This document shows positions 53,790-55,786 of a DNA stretch of 55,786 nucleotides, in pieces. The notes under the pieces are model-generated. The model had not been told where the DNA came from and did no database searches. It saw only the letters and a list, made by a program, of their open reading frames with translations. The translations under genes were made by a program, and so were the position numbers. The stretch is from Sporosarcina sp. BP05 (GTDB taxonomy: Bacteria; Bacillota; Bacilli; Bacillales_A; Planococcaceae). Each line of letters starts with the position of its first letter. Position 1 is the first letter of the stretch. The stretch spans positions 1-55,786 of the forward strand of contig NZ_JACFTD010000021.1 of the NCBI RefSeq assembly GCF_014282005.1, read 5' to 3'.

Positions 53790-55115
53790 TTGTCTAATTC
53801 TAATAGTATTAAATTATTGCTTGATATTCAAGACCCAAACATTAAATTTGATGAGGAATGTGTAATAGAAGAAACCTATAAAGGGGTAAAGTGTAAATAT
53901 ATATCCGGAAAGTTGACCTATACTCCCACACATTGTACGAAATGTGGTGTGAAAAACACCGACTTTACAGTCTTTAAAAACGGGACACAATTATCCAGAA
54001 TTACCTTACCCATTACGGGTATAAATACAACCTACCTACTTCTACGGAAACAACGTTTCATGTGCCAAGCCTGTCAAGGGAGTTTTACCGCTAAAACACC
54101 TATTGTTCAAAGGAATTGTTTTATTTCACAAAATGTAAAAGCACAAGTCATATTAAAGTCTGCCGAAGCACAGTCGCTTACGTCTATCGCGAGGGATTGT
54201 TCAGTATCACCTGCAACTGTTCAACGGCAAATTAATCAAGCCGCGAAACAATTTATTACGAACTACAAAGTACTACCTAAGCATCTTTCTTTTGATGAAT
54301 TCAAATACGCAAAAGGTGAAATGGCCTTCGAATATATAAATGCGGAATCAGGCGACATATTGGATATCTTAAATAGAAGAGATAATCTTACAATTAAGAA
54401 TCACTTTATTTTGAACTACAGTTGGACTGACCGTCAACATGTGGAAACCGTAACAATTGATATGAATGCGGGTTATGTAAGTGTGATTAAAGAATTATTT
54501 CCACGGGCGAAAATTATCATTGACCGATTCCATCTGGTTCAACTGATTAATCGCTCTATGAATAAATGTCGTATTCAGGTCATGAATCAGCTAAGAATGT
54601 CCAATGGGGAAGATATGAAGAAATACCGTCGCCTTAAGCGTTATTGGAAGCTATTATTAAAAAAACGTTCAGATCTATCCAGCGTAGAATATAAGTATTA
54701 TCCATTGTTTGGCCAACGTACAGGGCAAAGTATTGTAGATGAGATGTTAAATTATGATCCTGTACTAAAAGCGAACTATGAACTTTATCAAGAATTAATG
54801 GAATCCATGGCAAATAAGGACTTCGAAGGACTATCGTCCTGTTTAACAAATGCGGTTCCATCTGCAATTCCAAATTATATGAGAACAAGTTTAAAAACGT
54901 TGAGAAAACATCTTCCATTTATAGAAAACAGTTTTATTTACCCCTACAATAACGGAAGAATTGAAGGGAACAACAATAAGATCAAGGTATTGAATCGTGT
55001 CGCCTATGGATATAGAAACTTCCAGAACTATAGAAAACGGATTCTGTTACACTTCAAGTTAAAACCATCGGTTAAACAGCAGGAACAAGGACAATCCCAT
55101 TTTGACGCTGTGTGA
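53790..55115 (+). CDS. ISL3-family transposase
   Basis: A 441-residue transposase. N-terminal zinc finger with the Cys pairs CTKCG and CQAC (HCTKCGVKNTDF, RFMCQACQGSF), a helix-turn-helix (SLTSIARDCSVSPATVQRQI), and the DDE catalytic domain: Asp in LSFDEFKY, Asp in IIIDRFHLVQLINRSMN, Glu in NGRIEGNNNKIKVLNRVAYG. The start is TTG at 53790 with AGGAGAG upstream. Full length and uninterrupted, so the element may still move. Confidence 0.93.
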   Translation: MSNSNSIKLLLDIQDPNIKFDEECVIEETYKGVKCKYISGKLTYTPTHCTKCGVKNTDFTVFKNGTQLSRITLPITGINTTYLLLRKQRFMCQACQGSFTAKTPIVQRNCFISQNVKAQVILKSAEAQSLTSIARDCSVSPATVQRQINQAAKQFITNYKVLPKHLSFDEFKYAKGEMAFEYINAESGDILDILNRRDNLTIKNHFILNYSWTDRQHVETVTIDMNAGYVSVIKELFPRAKIIIDRFHLVQLINRSMNKCRIQVMNQLRMSNGEDMKKYRRLKRYWKLLLKKRSDLSSVEYKYYPLFGQRTGQSIVDEMLNYDPVLKANYELYQELMESMANKDFEGLSSCLTNAVPSAIPNYMRTSLKTLRKHLPFIENSFIYPYNNGRIEGNNNKIKVLNRVAYGYRNFQNYRKRILLHFKLKPSVKQQEQGQSHFDAV

Positions 55116-55548
55116 CATTTATGAGAATTTAATAGGCTTGAAAGTCTTTTGTCTATTTTTATGTAATTCACAAGTGCAATACTAGTTGTTTGTAGTGCAA
55201 GATGGCGACTCCAGCGGGAACAGCGCGAGCTGAAGACCCCACAGGAAGAGCCGTCACGAAGAACGGCTTTTGCGAGCATAAGCGCTAGCGTTGGGAGCAC
55301 GGGGCAAGAATGCCTTAATTTCTGCAAAGAACACAGAAATACGGCAAATCGAACCCTTCGCAGTTCGATTGGCTGAAGCCGTGCGCGCGGAAAGCGTCCA
55401 TCTGGAGCGGAAAACAACGGGATACATGGAAGACTATATGAAAAAGGACTATCCTAAAAAATCAGCTTTACTGACTTCTTGGATAGCCCGACAATAACTA
55501 AGTTATGGTTGGCTACTATTCTTCACCAACGTCATTTGACAAAGAACC
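55116..55548. other. Non-coding right end of the insertion sequence
   Basis: Contains the right arm of the 35-base internal inverted repeat (55204-55238) and a hairpin from GGCTATCC-type arms (GGACTATCC near 55446, GGATAGCCC near 55481). No supported gene; short open frames cover it only by chance. Confidence 0.6.
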
Positions 55549-55556
55549 ACAAAACA
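55549..55556. repeat. 8-bp target site duplication, right
   Basis: ACAAAACA, identical to 53433-53440 on the other side of the insertion sequence. Confidence 0.92.
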
Positions 55557-55576
55557 TGGTTATTTATCTCATAAAA

Positions 55577-55617
55577 CAAAAAATCGACCCGGGAATATAT
55601 CTTCCTGGAATCGGTTC
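55577..55617 (-). terminator. Terminator after tRNA-Asp (second copy)
   Basis: On the minus strand AACCGATTCCAGGAA pairs with TTCCCGGGTCGATT-like sequence and a T-rich run follows. It is a diverged version of the terminator at 52919-52958. Confidence 0.75.
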
Positions 55618-55633
55618 TGAATTTCAAATAAAA

Positions 55634-55709
55634 TGGCGGTCCCGACCGGGATCGAACCGGCGATCTCCTGCGTGACAGGCAGGCATGTTAACCGCTACAC
55701 CACGGGACC
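55634..55709 (-). tRNA. tRNA-Asp (anticodon GTC), copy 2
   Basis: All 76 bases are identical to the copy at 52976-53051, with encoded CCA. It lies 66 bases downstream of a 5S gene that runs off the window, so the unit again has the order 5S then tRNA-Asp. Confidence 0.98.
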
Positions 55710-55776
55710 TAAACATGTAGTATTTTTCGACGTTTTAATTAACTTCACCACATATATGTCGAAAGATAAATGTGCG

Positions 55777-55786
55777 AGACGGGCGA
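55777..55786 (-). rRNA. 5S ribosomal RNA, copy 2 (3' end only)
   Basis: The last bases of the window (GAGACGGGCGA on the plus strand) align with the 3' end of copy 1 (GAGACCGGCGA at 53117-53127), and the 66-base spacer to the tRNA resembles that of copy 1. Only about ten bases are visible. Confidence 0.6.

Larger units (their letters stand above)
53441..55548 (+). mobile_element. Complete ISL3-family insertion sequence
   Basis: A 2108-bp element bounded by inverted repeats: left GGTTGTACAATAAATGACGT followed by TGGTGAA, right (reverse strand) GGTTCTTTGTCAAATGACGT followed by TGGTGAA, matching in about 21 of 27 positions. It carries one intact transposase and is flanked by the 8-bp duplication ACAAAACA, the size known for ISL3. 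The 349 and 433 non-coding bases at its ends make it longer than most ISL3 elements (about 1.3-1.6 kb) and include a 35-base internal inverted repeat (53632-53666 and 55204-55238). Confidence 0.93.

Overview
The window looks like a chromosomal segment of a low-GC, endospore-forming member of the Bacillales, most likely Planococcaceae (Sporosarcina or a close relative). Three things point there. Several blocks keep the Bacillus subtilis gene order (yeaC-yeaD-yebA-guaA-pbuG; tsaE-tsaB-rimI-tsaD / ydiF / rex-tatA-tatC / ydiL-groES-groEL; gntR-gntK). Purine, SAM-I, CIRCE and GntR/cre control sites are of the Bacillus type. There is a spore-surface gene cluster with a BclB-type C-terminal domain. 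No tool was run: family names rest on recognised motifs, and lengths and starts were read from the sequence.

Layout. 1-300: promoter and leader of an rRNA operon that runs leftward out of the window, and the pbuG terminator. 301-7788 (minus): MoxR ATPase, DUF58 protein, transglutaminase, then guaA and a purine permease, the last two each behind a guanine riboswitch. GuaA has lost most of its glutaminase domain. 8087-10396 (minus): NAD synthesis from nicotinate (pncB, nadE). 10811-17481: a peptide-type ABC importer of unusual build: a binding protein whose halves are in circularly permuted order, two permeases with long extra N-terminal membrane regions, and a fused double ATPase. 17722-19770: a PerM/AI-2E membrane protein, ogt and a small zinc-ribbon membrane protein. 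20257-30243: methionine biosynthesis (metI-metC rightward, yitJ-metE leftward, each behind a SAM-I riboswitch) around a redox group (flavin reductase, pirin, HxlR regulator, FMN reductase) in which two genes share a 44-bp operator-like sequence.

30602-35402: small membrane protein, TetR regulator with a divergent YhgE-like protein, and an eroded gluconate operon (gntR, gntK, remnant of gntP). 35630-42129: accessory spore-surface cluster with two repeat-rich coiled-coil proteins, a Cys-rich protein behind a SigK-like promoter and a BclB C-terminal-domain protein. A truncated tyrosine recombinase follows. 42947-52684: conserved housekeeping block (groESL with CIRCE, CPBP protease, Tat system, Rex, ABC-F protein, t6A synthesis genes) with a cluster of DnaA boxes between ydiF and tsaD. 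52976-55786: two tRNA-Asp/5S units separated by an intact ISL3-family insertion with an 8-bp target duplication. The second 5S runs off the right edge, presumably into a 23S gene.

The strongest candidates for something undescribed are the circularly permuted binding protein with its extended permeases, the GMP synthase without a working glutaminase domain, and the repeat-rich spore-surface cluster.
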